In this document: positions 50,044 to 59,862 of the stretch, piece by piece
How the letters are laid out: each line of letters opens with the position of its first letter
How positions within the stretch are numbered: position 1 is the stretch's first letter
Source of the DNA: Prochlorococcus sp. AG-442-M23
Lineage (GTDB): Bacteria > Cyanobacteriota > Cyanobacteriia > PCC-6307 > Cyanobiaceae
Length of the DNA: 64,000 bases
Direction: 5' to 3'
Assembly: GCA_003209655.1 (NCBI GenBank)
Contig: QCPW01000003.1
Span: forward strand, 62,001 to 126,000
Notes under the pieces: model-generated
Databases searched by the model: none
What the model saw: only the letters and a program-made list of their open reading frames with translations
What the model was told of the DNA's origin: nothing
Program-made: the position numbers and the translations under genes

Positions 50044-50760
50044 TCAAAAAATACCTCCAGCAGGCATGAGGGTTAGATCTTCTATTATTTGTGAATCTGG
50101 TTGTTCAGCCATATATAAAATTGTATTTGAAACGTTGGTTGATGACAGCATTGAGGCCCTATCGAAATCTGATTTAATTGACTCCGAGTCCCAAAGAGGT
50201 GTGTTAACTGAACCTAGAGTGATAGTACAAGCTCTTATAGAGTTAGATCTCTCTTCTTCTCTAAGACACTTAGTAAACATTGCAAGAGCAGATTTCGATA
50301 CACAATATGCCCCCCACTGAGGGAAAGCATTGTAAGAGGCATGACTGCTAATATTAATAATCAAACCGCCATTATTTCGCATTTGGGGGACAATTAAACT
50401 ACATATCTGAAAAACACTTGTGAGATTAATTTGAATTATTTCTTGCCATTTTTTGAGGGGCATTTCTACTAAATTTCCATTAAAGGCACATCCAGCATTA
50501 TTTATTAAAACATTGGGACAGCCATATTTTTTTATTGTTCCTTTTATAGAATTATCTATTTCATAGGCATTAGATAAATTACATTGGACAAGATTAATTT
50601 TGGACTGTGTATCTGATAGCTCATCTCTGAGCGTCTCCATCATCTCTAAATCTCTTGAAATTAAAATTAAATCCCAACCAGCATTTGCGAAAGTAATTGC
50701 TGTAGATCGACCAATACCTCTAGTCGCTCCTGTAATATATGCCAGTTTCAATTTATTCAA
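50044..50760 (-). CDS. Short-chain dehydrogenase/reductase
   Basis: 238 residues if it starts at the TTG at 50760, which overlaps the end of accA by eight bases; a second TTG at 50751 is also possible. A longer open frame upstream lies inside accA and lacks SDR features. [13 protein letters not shown] binds [18 protein letters not shown] is the NNAG motif, and [16 protein letters not shown] gives Ser, Tyr and Lys. Coupled to accA, it may act in fatty-acid metabolism, but the substrate is unknown. Confidence 0.82.
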   Translation of the reverse strand: MNKLKLAYITGATRGIGRSTAITFANAGWDLILISRDLEMMETLRDELSDTQSKINLVQCNLSNAYEIDNSIKGTIKKYGCPNVLINNAGCAFNGNLVEMPLKKWQEIIQINLTSVFQICSLIVPQMRNNGGLIINISSHASYNAFPQWGAYCVSKSALAMFTKCLREEERSNSIRACTITLGSVNTPLWDSESIKSDFDRASMLSSTNVSNTILYMAEQPDSQIIEDLTLMPAGGIF

Positions 50761-51760
50761 TTTCTTGAGGTAATACTTCCTGAATTTCTGCAACATTATT
50801 TGTTTCAATAAATTTACCTAAAACTCTGAATTTTGCATATCTTTGCTCTAAAAGTTCGTTTTTACTAAACTCCAATAATTCATTAAGGTGCTTTTCAATT
50901 GCACCTTTTAAAGTGTTTCCAGCCTCTATAGGAGCCCAATTATTACCTCCAGAAGGTTCTGACAAAACTTCATCAATAACACCTAATTCAAGAAGATCTT
51001 TACCTGTTATTTTTAAAGCTGATGCAGCTTCCGAAGCTTTTGCTGCATCTCTCCAGAGAATTGATGCACATGCTTCAGGACTAGCAACAGTATAAACACT
51101 ATGTTCAAACATTAACAATCTGTCAGCCACACCAATTCCAAGTGCACCTCCAGACCCCCCTTCACCAATAATAGTAGCAATTATTGGAACTTTAAAACCA
51201 AACATTTCTCTTAAGTTTCTTGCTATAGCTTCTCCTTGACCTTGCTCTTCTGCAGAGAGTCCAGCATATGCACCAGGAGTATCAATAAAAGTAAGTATAG
51301 GCAATGAAAACCTATCCGCATGCTGCATTAACCTTAAAGCTTTTCTATAACCTCCTGGTTTTGCCATCCCAAAATTTCTTACAACATTTTCCTTCGTATC
51401 TCTTCCTTTCTGATGACCCAATAAAAGGACAGGCTGATTATTTACAGTACCTAATCCTCCAATAAGAGCCATATCGTCACCCCCATTTCTATCTCCATGT
51501 AATTCTATCCAATCATCACAAAACATTTGAATAAAATCCAAAGTACTTGGTCTTTGTGGATGTCTAGCCACTTGTATTTTTTGAGCAGGTGTAAGAGATC
51601 TAAAAATTTCCTCTCTTCTTCTGGTAGCTAGTGTTTCTAGTTGTAATAACTGTTGACTAACATCTACCTCGGAATCTCTAGCTAATTCTCTAATTTGCTC
51701 TATTTGCTTCTCAAGCTCAACAAGAGGTTTTTCAAAATCAAGAAGGTAACGTCTAGGCAT
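50753..51760 (-). CDS. accA: Acetyl-CoA carboxylase carboxyltransferase subunit alpha
   Basis: 335 residues, full length. It starts [20 protein letters not shown] and has [40 protein letters not shown] and [20 protein letters not shown]. Together with AccD it transfers carboxyl from biotin to acetyl-CoA, the first step of fatty-acid synthesis. It begins three bases after aar and its end overlaps the SDR gene start, so ado-aar-accA-SDR looks like an operon. Confidence 0.97.
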   Translation of the reverse strand: MPRRYLLDFEKPLVELEKQIEQIRELARDSEVDVSQQLLQLETLATRRREEIFRSLTPAQKIQVARHPQRPSTLDFIQMFCDDWIELHGDRNGGDDMALIGGLGTVNNQPVLLLGHQKGRDTKENVVRNFGMAKPGGYRKALRLMQHADRFSLPILTFIDTPGAYAGLSAEEQGQGEAIARNLREMFGFKVPIIATIIGEGGSGGALGIGVADRLLMFEHSVYTVASPEACASILWRDAAKASEAASALKITGKDLLELGVIDEVLSEPSGGNNWAPIEAGNTLKGAIEKHLNELLEFSKNELLEQRYAKFRVLGKFIETNNVAEIQEVLPQEIE

Positions 51761-51763
51761 GAT

Positions 51764-52804
51764 TCAAACTGCGAGTACTTTTGGATATTTATCAAGTCCA
51801 ATAGCAGAAAAGCCATGTTTTATAGAAGCAGCTCCAATAAACTCCATTTTCTCAAGAGAGATATTATTTCTCCCCCAACTAAAGTTTGTATGACATTTTT
51901 CAAATTCTAAAATCATAGCTTCTGCAAAACATGCAAACATTTCTCTCTGAGGATTCTGCATTTCTGCCAGTTCCATCATATTCCAACCAATATCATTGAA
52001 GAATTTTACTATACCTCCTTTCACAACATGAATATTCTTACCTTGAAATTTTTCATCCAGATTCTTTGGATAACCTCCATCAATCATTAAACATGGCTGT
52101 TTAAGATTATTTGAATCGATTTCCATAGTTTTTGGCATACTTGCTACCCATACAACAATGTCTGCTTCAGGCAATGCTTCGTCTAGATTTTTAATAGTTC
52201 CTCCATCTAATTCTTTTTGCAAAGAGTTCAGGGGTTCACGTTGCCTTGCTACCATTAAAAGTTCCCCGATGCCTGTTTTATTAACTAGCCATCTGCAAAC
52301 AGCACTACCTATATCTCCTGTTGCTCCTACCACCGCAACAGTTGCCCTTTTGAGATCAATTCCAATTTTTGGAGCATTAATCTCTAATTGTCTGCAAATT
52401 ACCCAAGCAGTATGAGTATTCCCAGTTGTGAATCTTTCCCACTCTAAAGATGTGTTTCTAATCTGTTTGTACTGAAGAAGATTAAAATTTTCAAAGATTA
52501 TAGAAGTAAAACCTCCTAAAGCCGTAATATTAATGCCTTTTTTTTGAGCTAATTCCATTGCATTCAGTACCTTTCTTCTTGCTGTTTTAAATCTTGAAAG
52601 CATTTCAGGAACAAAGCATGAATCAATATAAGCTCCTTCAATTGTAATGCCCGTAGCACTTTTTACCTCTACATTCTCTACTAGTTGAGGCGGAGCTGTG
52701 CACCAGACATCCAAATCACCATCGGCAATATGATCAAAGCCTAATAATGATGCTTTTTTTTTCGCATCTTTAAAGCTGGTTGAATGACCTATAAGCCCAA
52801 ACAT
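51764..52804 (-). CDS. aar: Long-chain acyl-ACP reductase
   Basis: 346 residues. The cyanobacterial AAR pattern [18 protein letters not shown] opens it; [13 protein letters not shown] follows and [20 protein letters not shown] is the NADPH-binding Rossmann motif. It reduces fatty acyl-ACP to fatty aldehyde, which aldehyde oxygenase (ado, next gene upstream) converts to alkane. The N-terminal end of the protein has the acyl-chain-binding Cys-rich stretch [10 protein letters not shown]. It sits between ado and accA on the same strand. Confidence 0.96.
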   Translation of the reverse strand: MFGLIGHSTSFKDAKKKASLLGFDHIADGDLDVWCTAPPQLVENVEVKSATGITIEGAYIDSCFVPEMLSRFKTARRKVLNAMELAQKKGINITALGGFTSIIFENFNLLQYKQIRNTSLEWERFTTGNTHTAWVICRQLEINAPKIGIDLKRATVAVVGATGDIGSAVCRWLVNKTGIGELLMVARQREPLNSLQKELDGGTIKNLDEALPEADIVVWVASMPKTMEIDSNNLKQPCLMIDGGYPKNLDEKFQGKNIHVVKGGIVKFFNDIGWNMMELAEMQNPQREMFACFAEAMILEFEKCHTNFSWGRNNISLEKMEFIGAASIKHGFSAIGLDKYPKVLAV

Positions 52805-52912
52805 CGATTGTTTTATTAATGTATCTTTATATTGTTATGAACAATAGCACAGAGGTCACTACTTAAATAGGATTGATTAATTATTAAAATCCTTAATTAA
52901 TTAGAAATGTAA

Positions 52913-53641
52913 TTAGACGATAGCTGCCATAGCCATTCTTGCAATTTCTCTATTATCTAGTCCTATTTCCATCAATGTATCTTGATAAGCAATCATAAAT
53001 TCTTCCATTAATTCTTCTCTGTCCATAGCTAAAACTGATGCGTCTTCTGCGACTTCATCTAACATCTTTTTAATTAACGGAAGATTAACCTTATTAGCTT
53101 CCATTAATTCCTCTTTACAAGTAGATAGATTTTCTTTAAGCCACTCTTGACCATAATTTAAATGAAGATATTCATCTTTAACTACTCCCTCTGTTATTTT
53201 TTTTGCAAAAGGATCCGCAACTCTTATGTAGACGTTATAAGCAGAAATTGCAAATGCTTCAATTAAAATGGCTTGTATTAATAGACATGTTGTTAAATTT
53301 CCTTTTTCAAGAGCAACTTGAAAATTACCATGTAGTTTAGAAAAGAATTTTTTAGCAAATTCCATATCAGCAACTACACCTAAATTTCTTCCACATGCAG
53401 TGAAGCCTTTTTTATGCTTCATTTCCATTCTTGCCAATTTAGTTAACTCCTCTAACTCATTTGGAATTAAAGTTGCTATTGAAATGTAATTATCATGAGC
53501 CTCCTGCTCTCCCTCTATAACAATTGCATTTATTCTGCTATATGCATCCTTATAAGAATCTGTAGTGAAGTCGGGCAAATCTAAAGAAATCGGATTAGTC
53601 GATTCTTCAATAGTTTTTTTATTTGATTCTAGAGTTTGCAT
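52913..53641 (-). CDS. ado: Aldehyde-deformylating oxygenase
   Basis: 242 residues from ATG 53641. With this start the six di-iron ligands fall at Glu45, Glu73, His76, Glu128, Glu157 and His160, the same numbering as in the known Prochlorococcus enzyme, which supports the choice over an ATG nine codons upstream. Ferritin-like, all helical. It makes odd-chain alkanes (mainly pentadecane) plus formate from fatty aldehydes made by aar, 108 bases downstream. Hydrocarbons act in cyanobacterial membranes. Confidence 0.96.
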   Translation of the reverse strand: MQTLESNKKTIEESTNPISLDLPDFTTDSYKDAYSRINAIVIEGEQEAHDNYISIATLIPNELEELTKLARMEMKHKKGFTACGRNLGVVADMEFAKKFFSKLHGNFQVALEKGNLTTCLLIQAILIEAFAISAYNVYIRVADPFAKKITEGVVKDEYLHLNYGQEWLKENLSTCKEELMEANKVNLPLIKKMLDEVAEDASVLAMDREELMEEFMIAYQDTLMEIGLDNREIARMAMAAIV

Positions 53642-53752
53642 GTCAGTAATCTTTAGCTCATTATGCATGAATATTACACGATTATAGAGAGTTTATTTAA
53701 ATATCATGAAAATAGTTTCAATTGTTAAGTCACATTTTTTACTTAAACTTAT

Positions 53753-54547
53753 TTAAGAATTGTTTGGCCAATCTGATTGCATCAGATTCATAATCAATTT
53801 GAACCAATGATTAATCAATAATTCCTTTAAATTTTTCCCTAAAGACTCATTTGCTCCTCTACTATCTCCAATAACACCTGATTTACTGAAGTCGTTAGTA
53901 AGCCAAGCAGTAGGCGCATTGCCCTCTAGACTCCAGCCTTCAGGGATCTCTACTTTATTACCCTCATTTGGGCGTTCATCACCTACTAATTCTGGTTTCA
54001 AAGCCAGCATCAAACTTGTTTCAGCTAAAGAAGCATGAAGCCCATCCTCAATCTCAGTTTTTGTTAACAATTCACTCAATCCATTCACACCACTCCATAA
54101 GAAACAAGGGAAAACTGCCATCCCTGGTGCGACACTTCTTAGCTCTCTTGCAGCTGTATTCAATAGTGAAATTTGACCTCCATGTCCATTAATTAAGATC
54201 AATCTTTTAAAACCCATTTCAGATAATTGAACTCCGACTTCCTTAATCATTGAGGTTATTAAATTTGAGGAAAGTGAAATTGTCCCGGCAAAACCCTTAT
54301 GTTCTGGAGAAAAACCAATATATTGAGTTGGAAGTTTTTTTAATGGAATATCGGCAGAGAATAATTTAAAAACTTCGTTAATAATTTCATCAACAAAAAT
54401 ACTATCTGTAGCAAGAGGCAAATGAGGTCCATGTTGCTCAACAGCACCGAATGGCCAAATCACTGTTGATCTTTTGTTTTTTGCCACACACTCAATTTCT
54501 TGCCAATTTAAATATTCAAATTTATTAGGTATTGGTTTAAAGTTCAT
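53753..54547 (-). CDS. Creatininase/creatinine amidohydrolase family protein
   Basis: 264 residues. Metal-binding motifs are VIWPFGAVEQHGPHLPLATD at about residue 28 and ILINGHGGQISLLNTAA at about 120, with DGLHASLAETSLML near 170 supplying the further acid. The family includes creatininase, mycofactocin MftE-like and FAPy hydrolases. The substrate is unknown and no partner genes of those pathways are nearby. It is upstream of ado on the same strand but separated by 85 bases or more. Confidence 0.85.
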   Translation of the reverse strand: MNFKPIPNKFEYLNWQEIECVAKNKRSTVIWPFGAVEQHGPHLPLATDSIFVDEIINEVFKLFSADIPLKKLPTQYIGFSPEHKGFAGTISLSSNLITSMIKEVGVQLSEMGFKRLILINGHGGQISLLNTAARELRSVAPGMAVFPCFLWSGVNGLSELLTKTEIEDGLHASLAETSLMLALKPELVGDERPNEGNKVEIPEGWSLEGNAPTAWLTNDFSKSGVIGDSRGANESLGKNLKELLINHWFKLIMNLMQSDWPNNS

Positions 54548-54613
54548 TAATTTTAATTTTGAGTACTAACATTTAGAGTATGTTAATAATTAATTATTCT
54601 TATTTTACCTACG

Positions 54614-55831
54614 ATGGGAGTCAGTAATAAAAATGCCCAAGATAATATCAAATCAAAGGGCAATAAAAAACCTCTTCAGGTACTTCACATAAGCAAGAAA
54701 GATACTCAAAAAAAATCCCAAGAAATAGATAATGAGCAAACCAATTTCCAAGAAGAAATTAAAAAAGAAAATATCATAATCAAACCTCAAATCATTGAAC
54801 ATGATTCAGTAAAAGAAAATGAGGATAGTAATGAAAATACTAGGGATTTTGATACTTCTCAACAAGATTTAACTCAACAAGACTTAAATAGACCCTTTAA
54901 TTTTTCTGAGCAAAACACAGATTTTCAATTAGAAAGAACAGTTGATGAATTTGATTTTGATGAAAGTGCTTTTTTGGAGGCTTTAAATGCAAATGAGCCA
55001 ATTGGGGCGACAGGAGAAACAATTTCAGGAAAGGTTATAGCAATCGAAAGTGATGGACTATATGTTGACATTGGTGGGAAAGCACCTGGTTATATGCCCA
55101 AAAAAGAATGTGGTTTGGGTGTCATAACTAATTTTAAAGAAAAGTTTTCTATTGGCCTTGAAATGGAAGTTTTGGTTATCAAAGACCAAAATGCTGATGG
55201 GATGGTAACAGTGAGCGCTCGAGCATTAATTCTTAGGCAAAGTTGGGAGAAAGTATCAAGCTCCGCAAAAAATGGAGAATTAATTAACGTTTTAATTAAT
55301 GGATTTAATAGAGGTGGGCTTACGTGTGATGTGGATGGATTGAGAGGATTCATCCCAAGATCCCAACTTGAAGATGGTCAAGATTATCAATCTTTTGTTG
55401 GCAAAACTCTAAAAGTAGCATTTCTTGAGGTAAATCCAGAATCCAGAAAACTAGTTCTATCTGAAAAGAAAGCATCATTAGTATCTAAACTTACAAGTCT
55501 TGAATTAGGTCAATTGATTGAAGGAGAAGTTTTAGCAGTAAAACCATATGGCTTCTTTATTGATTTAGGTGGAGCTAGTGGACTTCTTCATCAATCCTCA
55601 CTAACTAATGGATCAATTCGTTCTTTAAGAGAAGTTTTTAGAGAAGGAGAAATTATAAAAGCTTTAATATCTGAAATTGACCTCGAAAAGGGGCGTATTG
55701 GTCTCAATACGGCACTCCTAGAAAATTCTGCGGGAGAATTAATTATAAACAAGCAAAAGGTTATGCAAGAAGCCACAGAGAGAGCACTAAAAACTAAAGC
55801 ACTCTTCGATAAAAAAGAACAAAATAAATGA
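54614..55831 (+). CDS. S1 RNA-binding domain protein (ribosomal protein S1 homologue)
   Basis: 405 residues. The first 120 are low-complexity, rich in Lys, Asn, Asp and Gln. Three S1 domains follow: about 136-206 (ISGKVIAIESDGLYVDIGGK), 220-290 (LINGFNRGGLTCDVDGLRGF) and 300-375 (IEGEVLAVKPYGFFIDLGGA). It probably binds mRNA at or near the ribosome. The acidic/charged N-terminus differs from ordinary S1. Its end overlaps the start of the Tab2 gene (ATGA), which also acts on translation. Confidence 0.88.
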   Translation: MGVSNKNAQDNIKSKGNKKPLQVLHISKKDTQKKSQEIDNEQTNFQEEIKKENIIIKPQIIEHDSVKENEDSNENTRDFDTSQQDLTQQDLNRPFNFSEQNTDFQLERTVDEFDFDESAFLEALNANEPIGATGETISGKVIAIESDGLYVDIGGKAPGYMPKKECGLGVITNFKEKFSIGLEMEVLVIKDQNADGMVTVSARALILRQSWEKVSSSAKNGELINVLINGFNRGGLTCDVDGLRGFIPRSQLEDGQDYQSFVGKTLKVAFLEVNPESRKLVLSEKKASLVSKLTSLELGQLIEGEVLAVKPYGFFIDLGGASGLLHQSSLTNGSIRSLREVFREGEIIKALISEIDLEKGRIGLNTALLENSAGELIINKQKVMQEATERALKTKALFDKKEQNK

Positions 55832-56733
55832 ACATCAATAAAAAAATGGAGTCAAGTCTCAAATTAAAAATTTCAGATTGGGAATTAGACTTTTACTCAA
55901 GACCAATTATTGAATCAAATGGAAAAAAAAGATGGGAGTTAATTATTTGCTCTACAAGAAGTTATAAGACAGAAGATATTTTTTTTTGGAATAAAAAATG
56001 TCCTGCCAATGAAGTTAATTCAGTATGGCTTACCAAGGCACTAAATGAAGCAATAAGTGAAGCAGGAAAACAAGGTTGGGCGAAACCTTCAATAGTTAGA
56101 TTCTGGAGGTCGTCAATGAAATCGATCATTAAGAAATCTCTTGAGGCCGTAAGTATTGAGGCTCTTGCAAGTAGGAGAACTTATGATTTACTAGATAGAA
56201 TCGAATTTCTTGAAAAAGAGATTTATCCAAAGGAAAAAGGTTATGTAAGAGGTGTATTAGCCCCTTCTTTTACTTCTACAATGGAAACCCCTCCTCAACC
56301 TCTACCAGAAGCAGTAAGGGGCGATGCTTTAACTATTTCTGAGATATCAATTGGCGAATTAAAATCAGCAGAAAATTGGCCTATGGAATTTGGAGATATT
56401 TTCCCAATTAAGAAAGATTTAGATGATAATTACTTAGTACCAGGATTAAGACTTTTTAGCAAAGATAGATCTTTAGCACTTTCTGCATGGTTCAGTTGTT
56501 TAGAACCTATTAAATTAGTCATAAATAAGAACCAACTCATACTCGAAGCTGCAGAAGACGATAAGTGGCTAGTAACAGATTTACCAGAAAAAGATGCAAA
56601 CATTTTGAGTACAAAGTTTTTAGAGAATAAAAAAAATTCTTTTGGTTATCAATTTATTTCCATACAATCAACGCCATACATTGAAAAATTTGCAGGATTC
56701 TGGATCTTGAGAGATATTGAATTAATTTCATAA
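55828..56733 (+). CDS. Tab2/Atab2-family RNA-binding protein
   Basis: 301 residues, starting at an ATG that overlaps the previous stop. The family pattern is WELDFYSRPIIESNGKKRWE, IVRFWRSSMKSIIKKSLEA and the C-terminal FAGFWILRDIELIS. In algae and plants Tab2/Atab2 promotes translation of psaB and other photosystem I messages; the cyanobacterial protein is thought to do likewise. Coupling with the S1-domain gene supports a translation role. Confidence 0.88.
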   Translation: MNINKKMESSLKLKISDWELDFYSRPIIESNGKKRWELIICSTRSYKTEDIFFWNKKCPANEVNSVWLTKALNEAISEAGKQGWAKPSIVRFWRSSMKSIIKKSLEAVSIEALASRRTYDLLDRIEFLEKEIYPKEKGYVRGVLAPSFTSTMETPPQPLPEAVRGDALTISEISIGELKSAENWPMEFGDIFPIKKDLDDNYLVPGLRLFSKDRSLALSAWFSCLEPIKLVINKNQLILEAAEDDKWLVTDLPEKDANILSTKFLENKKNSFGYQFISIQSTPYIEKFAGFWILRDIELIS

Positions 56734-56741
56734 ATTCAGTT

Positions 56742-56747
56742 AAGGAG
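56742..56747 (+). promoter_or_regulatory. Ribosome binding site in front of the ATT start
   Basis: AAGGAG, eight bases before the ATT at 56756 and eight bases after the Tab2 stop codon. It supports initiation at a non-standard start because no ATG, GTG or TTG exists in that frame for the next 70 codons. Confidence 0.6.
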
Positions 56748-56755
56748 CAGGAACT

Positions 56756-57538
56756 ATTCCTTACAAAGAAATAAATTTCTCGAAAGATGAGATTTATATT
56801 CAAAACAAAAAATTTGAATATTTTTCATCACCCATCCTTAGTCAAAATAATTTCAAACATGCATACTTTACTAAGTCTAGCTCTGAGAAATTTATAAAAT
56901 TATTAGGTCATCACTTTAATGAAAATTACACAAATTGTGTTTCCAATCAAATTCACAGTAATGTAATAGTGTTTGGGTCACATTCGCAAGAAGGGTGTAA
57001 GACTGATGCAGATGGTCTTGTTGGTAATAAATGCAATCAAAACTTATGGGTTTACACAGCTGATTGCATGCCAATATTTTTTGCAGATAAAAGGGAAAGA
57101 ACTGTAGCAGCCTTGCATTGTGGAAGAAAAGGTTTAGAAAAAAAAATAATAAAAAATCTGGTTAAAATTTTCGATAATCTTGGAACATCTAGAGATGACT
57201 TACTTGTTGCGATAGGACCAGCGATTTCAAAGGAACATTATTTAATTGATAAAATGACACTCAAAGAATTTTATAGAAAGGCCGAGAATAAAAATTTTTT
57301 GGTCAATTTGACTAAAACTGAAAAAGATATTTATTTTAGTGATTCAAATTACTTCAAAGAGCAAAACTTAAATCAGCTTGATCTTAAAAGATCTGCCTAT
57401 AAACAACTTTTAAATGAGAACATTCCTAATACAAATATAGACATCTCAAATTTGTGCACATACAAATTAAAAAATCATTTTAATTCCTGGAGAAGGAACA
57501 AAACAATCTCGAGGCAATGGAATTTTATTTGCTCATAG
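56756..57538 (+). CDS. pgeF: PgeF/YfiH laccase-domain protein with an ATT start
   Basis: 260 residues if read from ATT 56756, the normal family length. The first conventional start in frame is GTG 56969, which would remove the first 71 residues, including conserved NFKHAYFTK and the metal His in SNQIHSN. The other metal residues are Cys in TADCMPIF and His in AALHCGRKG. The family hydrolyses peptidoglycan-derived or purine-nucleoside substrates and was earlier called a polyphenol oxidase. It starts 22 bases after the Tab2 gene. Function is well supported, the start codon is inference. Confidence 0.8.
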   Translation: MPYKEINFSKDEIYIQNKKFEYFSSPILSQNNFKHAYFTKSSSEKFIKLLGHHFNENYTNCVSNQIHSNVIVFGSHSQEGCKTDADGLVGNKCNQNLWVYTADCMPIFFADKRERTVAALHCGRKGLEKKIIKNLVKIFDNLGTSRDDLLVAIGPAISKEHYLIDKMTLKEFYRKAENKNFLVNLTKTEKDIYFSDSNYFKEQNLNQLDLKRSAYKQLLNENIPNTNIDISNLCTYKLKNHFNSWRRNKTISRQWNFICS

Positions 57539-57544
57539 AAATAG

Positions 57545-57895
57545 TTAAGTTGGACAAATCTCACTAGTTAAGTCTTTAGCAACTAGTAATTCAGTCATTT
57601 CCTTAGTACCTTTAATATTAAAAACTTTGGCTAACAAAACATTCTCTTTGAAACCAAAGGGTTTTATTTTTACTTTGCTTCCCCTTGGAAATTCACTCTT
57701 AAGTAAATTAGTTGCTTCGAGCTCATGATTTTCATTTACATTTACACAAAATAATCCAATAGTTAAATTCCTATTTTGATCCCCCACCAAAATAGTATTT
57801 GAACTTTTAATTTGAAGAATTTCAGCTGAGTTAACTATTACAGGACTAAGGACAACCAAGCAGACTAAAATTAAAATTTTTGATAATTTATTCAA
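57545..57895 (-). CDS. Secreted protein resembling a degenerate staphylococcal-nuclease domain
   Basis: 116 residues. A signal peptide (about 1-23, MNKLSKILILVCLVVLSPVI) precedes an OB-fold-like body: EILQIKSSNTILVGDQNRNL, IGLFCVNVNE and SEFPRGSKVKIKP, which parallels the SNase family order. The catalytic arginines of active SNases are not evident; two cysteines (in GLFCVN and SEICPT) could form a disulfide. Function unknown. It is divergent in orientation from pgeF, whose coding ends meet. Confidence 0.5.
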   Translation of the reverse strand: MNKLSKILILVCLVVLSPVIVNSAEILQIKSSNTILVGDQNRNLTIGLFCVNVNENHELEATNLLKSEFPRGSKVKIKPFGFKENVLLAKVFNIKGTKEMTELLVAKDLTSEICPT

Positions 57896-57962
57896 TTCAG
57901 AAACATTGAAGTTTTTTAATTATCTTAAAGTTAATTTTTTAAAATGACGAATTTAAAAAAAA

Positions 57963-59726
57963 TTAGTCTTCACAATTAACATATCCAACCATTTGAGCAT
58001 TACTTTTACCAGGAGGAACCATTGGATAACAATTTTCACCTCTTCTTACAAGGATATTAATTAAGGCGGGGCCATCATGATCAAGCGCATTTTTTAATTC
58101 ATTCTGTAATTGTTTTCTATCAGAAATTAAGTATCCTCTAACTCCAAAAGACTCAGCAAGTTTTACAAAATCAGGTTCACCACAACTCATGTCAGATGAG
58201 GAATACCTTTCATCGTAGAAACTTTCCTGCCATTGTCTTACCATCCCTTGCCAGCGGTTATTTATTATGATCACTTTCACCTTTAAACCATATTGAGATA
58301 AAGTTCCTAATTCTTGAATATTCATTAAGAAACTTGCATCTCCTGCAATACAAATTACATCTGAATTAGGTAAGGCTGCTTTAACTCCAATTGCCGCAGG
58401 CAATCCAAAACCCATAGTTCCTAAGCCTGCACTACTAATCCATTTTCTTGGAGAATTCCTAAGATATTGTGCAGCCCACATTTGATGTTGTCCTACATCT
58501 GTAGTTACATAAGCATCTGGTGAAAGTTCCCTCACTTTTAAAAGAACTTCCTGAGGATAAATTTCTCCTTCTTTAGGCGGGTCATATAAAGGGTGTTTAT
58601 TTTTCCAAAAATCAATTTTTTCTAGCCAGTTCTTCGTCTGACAAGTAAATTTGTTCTTTAGAGATTTTTCATTAATTTTGAGAACAGCTTTTGAAACATC
58701 AGAAACAATTGCAACATCCACACGTCTATTTTTATTAACTTCTGCTGGGTCAATATCTATATGAATTACCTTTGCATTAGATGCAAAAGTATCTAATTTT
58801 CCTGTAACCCTATCATCGAATCTAGCTCCAATAGCAATTAAAAGATCACATTCTGTAACGGCAAAGTTTGCGTAAGCAGTTCCGTGCATTCCTAACATCC
58901 CTACTGATAAATTGTCTTTCTCATCAAAAGCGCCCTTCCCCATTAAGGTTGTAGTAACAGGTATTTGATAATTCTTTGCCAAAGTTCTTATTTCATCATG
59001 CGCCCCTGAAGATATTGCCCCACCTCCTACGTATAGAAGAGGTCTTTCGGAATCTTCTATTAATTCAATTGCTTTATTAATATCGCAATCATTAATATCC
59101 CCATTCCTTTTAAATCCTTTAGGAATAATCTCCCCAGGCAAAACTCTTTGATAATTAAAGAACTCCTGACCTACATCTTTGGGTATATCAATTAAAACAG
59201 GGCCAGGCCTTCCAGAAGAGGCTATAAAAAATGCTTCAGAAACTACTTTCGCAATATCTGAAGGATCTCTTATTACCCATGAATGTTTTACTATTGGAAG
59301 AGTTATACCAAAAATATCAGTTTCTTGAAAAGCGTCTGTCCCTATAGCAGGTCTTGGGACTTGACCTGTAACTACAACTAAGGGTACTGAATCCATTTGA
59401 GCAGTGGCAATTCCAGTTACCAAATTTGTTGCACCTGGACCTGAGGTTCCAAAACATACTCCTACTTCACCAGTAGATCTTGCATATCCATCAGCAGCAT
59501 GAGAGCCTCCTTGTTCATGCCTTACCATATAGTGCTTTAACCAACCATTTTGTTCTGCCTTATGAACAGCATCATATATTGGTAGTATGGCTCCTCCAGG
59601 ATATCCAAATATAACTTTTACCCCATGAATTTTTAAAGAATCCATTAATGCTTCTGCACCATTTATCCAAACTGGGTTTTCACGTTTTGAACCATCCTTT
59701 GAAAAAGTTCTCGAAGTAAGAGTCAC
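57963..59726 (-). CDS. ilvB: Acetolactate synthase large (catalytic) subunit
   Basis: 587 residues from a GTG, full length. The thiamine-diphosphate site is [19 protein letters not shown], with the catalytic Glu in [16 protein letters not shown] near the N-terminus, and [23 protein letters not shown]-binding [12 protein letters not shown] is in the middle. It makes acetolactate/acetohydroxybutyrate for branched-chain amino acids. A regulatory ilvN subunit is not in this window. It is upstream of a secreted small protein and downstream of hemH on the same strand. Confidence 0.96.
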   Translation of the reverse strand: MTLTSRTFSKDGSKRENPVWINGAEALMDSLKIHGVKVIFGYPGGAILPIYDAVHKAEQNGWLKHYMVRHEQGGSHAADGYARSTGEVGVCFGTSGPGATNLVTGIATAQMDSVPLVVVTGQVPRPAIGTDAFQETDIFGITLPIVKHSWVIRDPSDIAKVVSEAFFIASSGRPGPVLIDIPKDVGQEFFNYQRVLPGEIIPKGFKRNGDINDCDINKAIELIEDSERPLLYVGGGAISSGAHDEIRTLAKNYQIPVTTTLMGKGAFDEKDNLSVGMLGMHGTAYANFAVTECDLLIAIGARFDDRVTGKLDTFASNAKVIHIDIDPAEVNKNRRVDVAIVSDVSKAVLKINEKSLKNKFTCQTKNWLEKIDFWKNKHPLYDPPKEGEIYPQEVLLKVRELSPDAYVTTDVGQHQMWAAQYLRNSPRKWISSAGLGTMGFGLPAAIGVKAALPNSDVICIAGDASFLMNIQELGTLSQYGLKVKVIIINNRWQGMVRQWQESFYDERYSSSDMSCGEPDFVKLAESFGVRGYLISDRKQLQNELKNALDHDGPALINILVRRGENCYPMVPPGKSNAQMVGYVNCED

Positions 59727-59862
59727 TAAAGAAATTCAATATTTACTTTAAATATTAAACTTAATTAAATACTTTTGCCTCATTTAGAAATGTAATGTCA
59801 GAAATGAATTAATAAAAATTTTTCAATAAATTTGAATATCTTGAGAAACTATAAATAAATAT
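59727..59862 (-). other. Intergenic region between hemH and ilvB
   Basis: 136 AT-rich bases between hemH and ilvB. I see neither a coding frame nor a stable hairpin. It may hold the ilvB promoter. Confidence 0.3.

Noticed and set aside
50761-50808. SDR gene starting at an upstream in-frame ATG
   Set aside because: The additional 16 residues lie inside accA, are lysine-rich without SDR features, and the Rossmann strand starts right after the TTG at 50760.
56969-57538. PgeF gene beginning at GTG 56969
   Set aside because: This would discard conserved N-terminal sequence including a metal-binding histidine, and no ribosome binding site lies before it.
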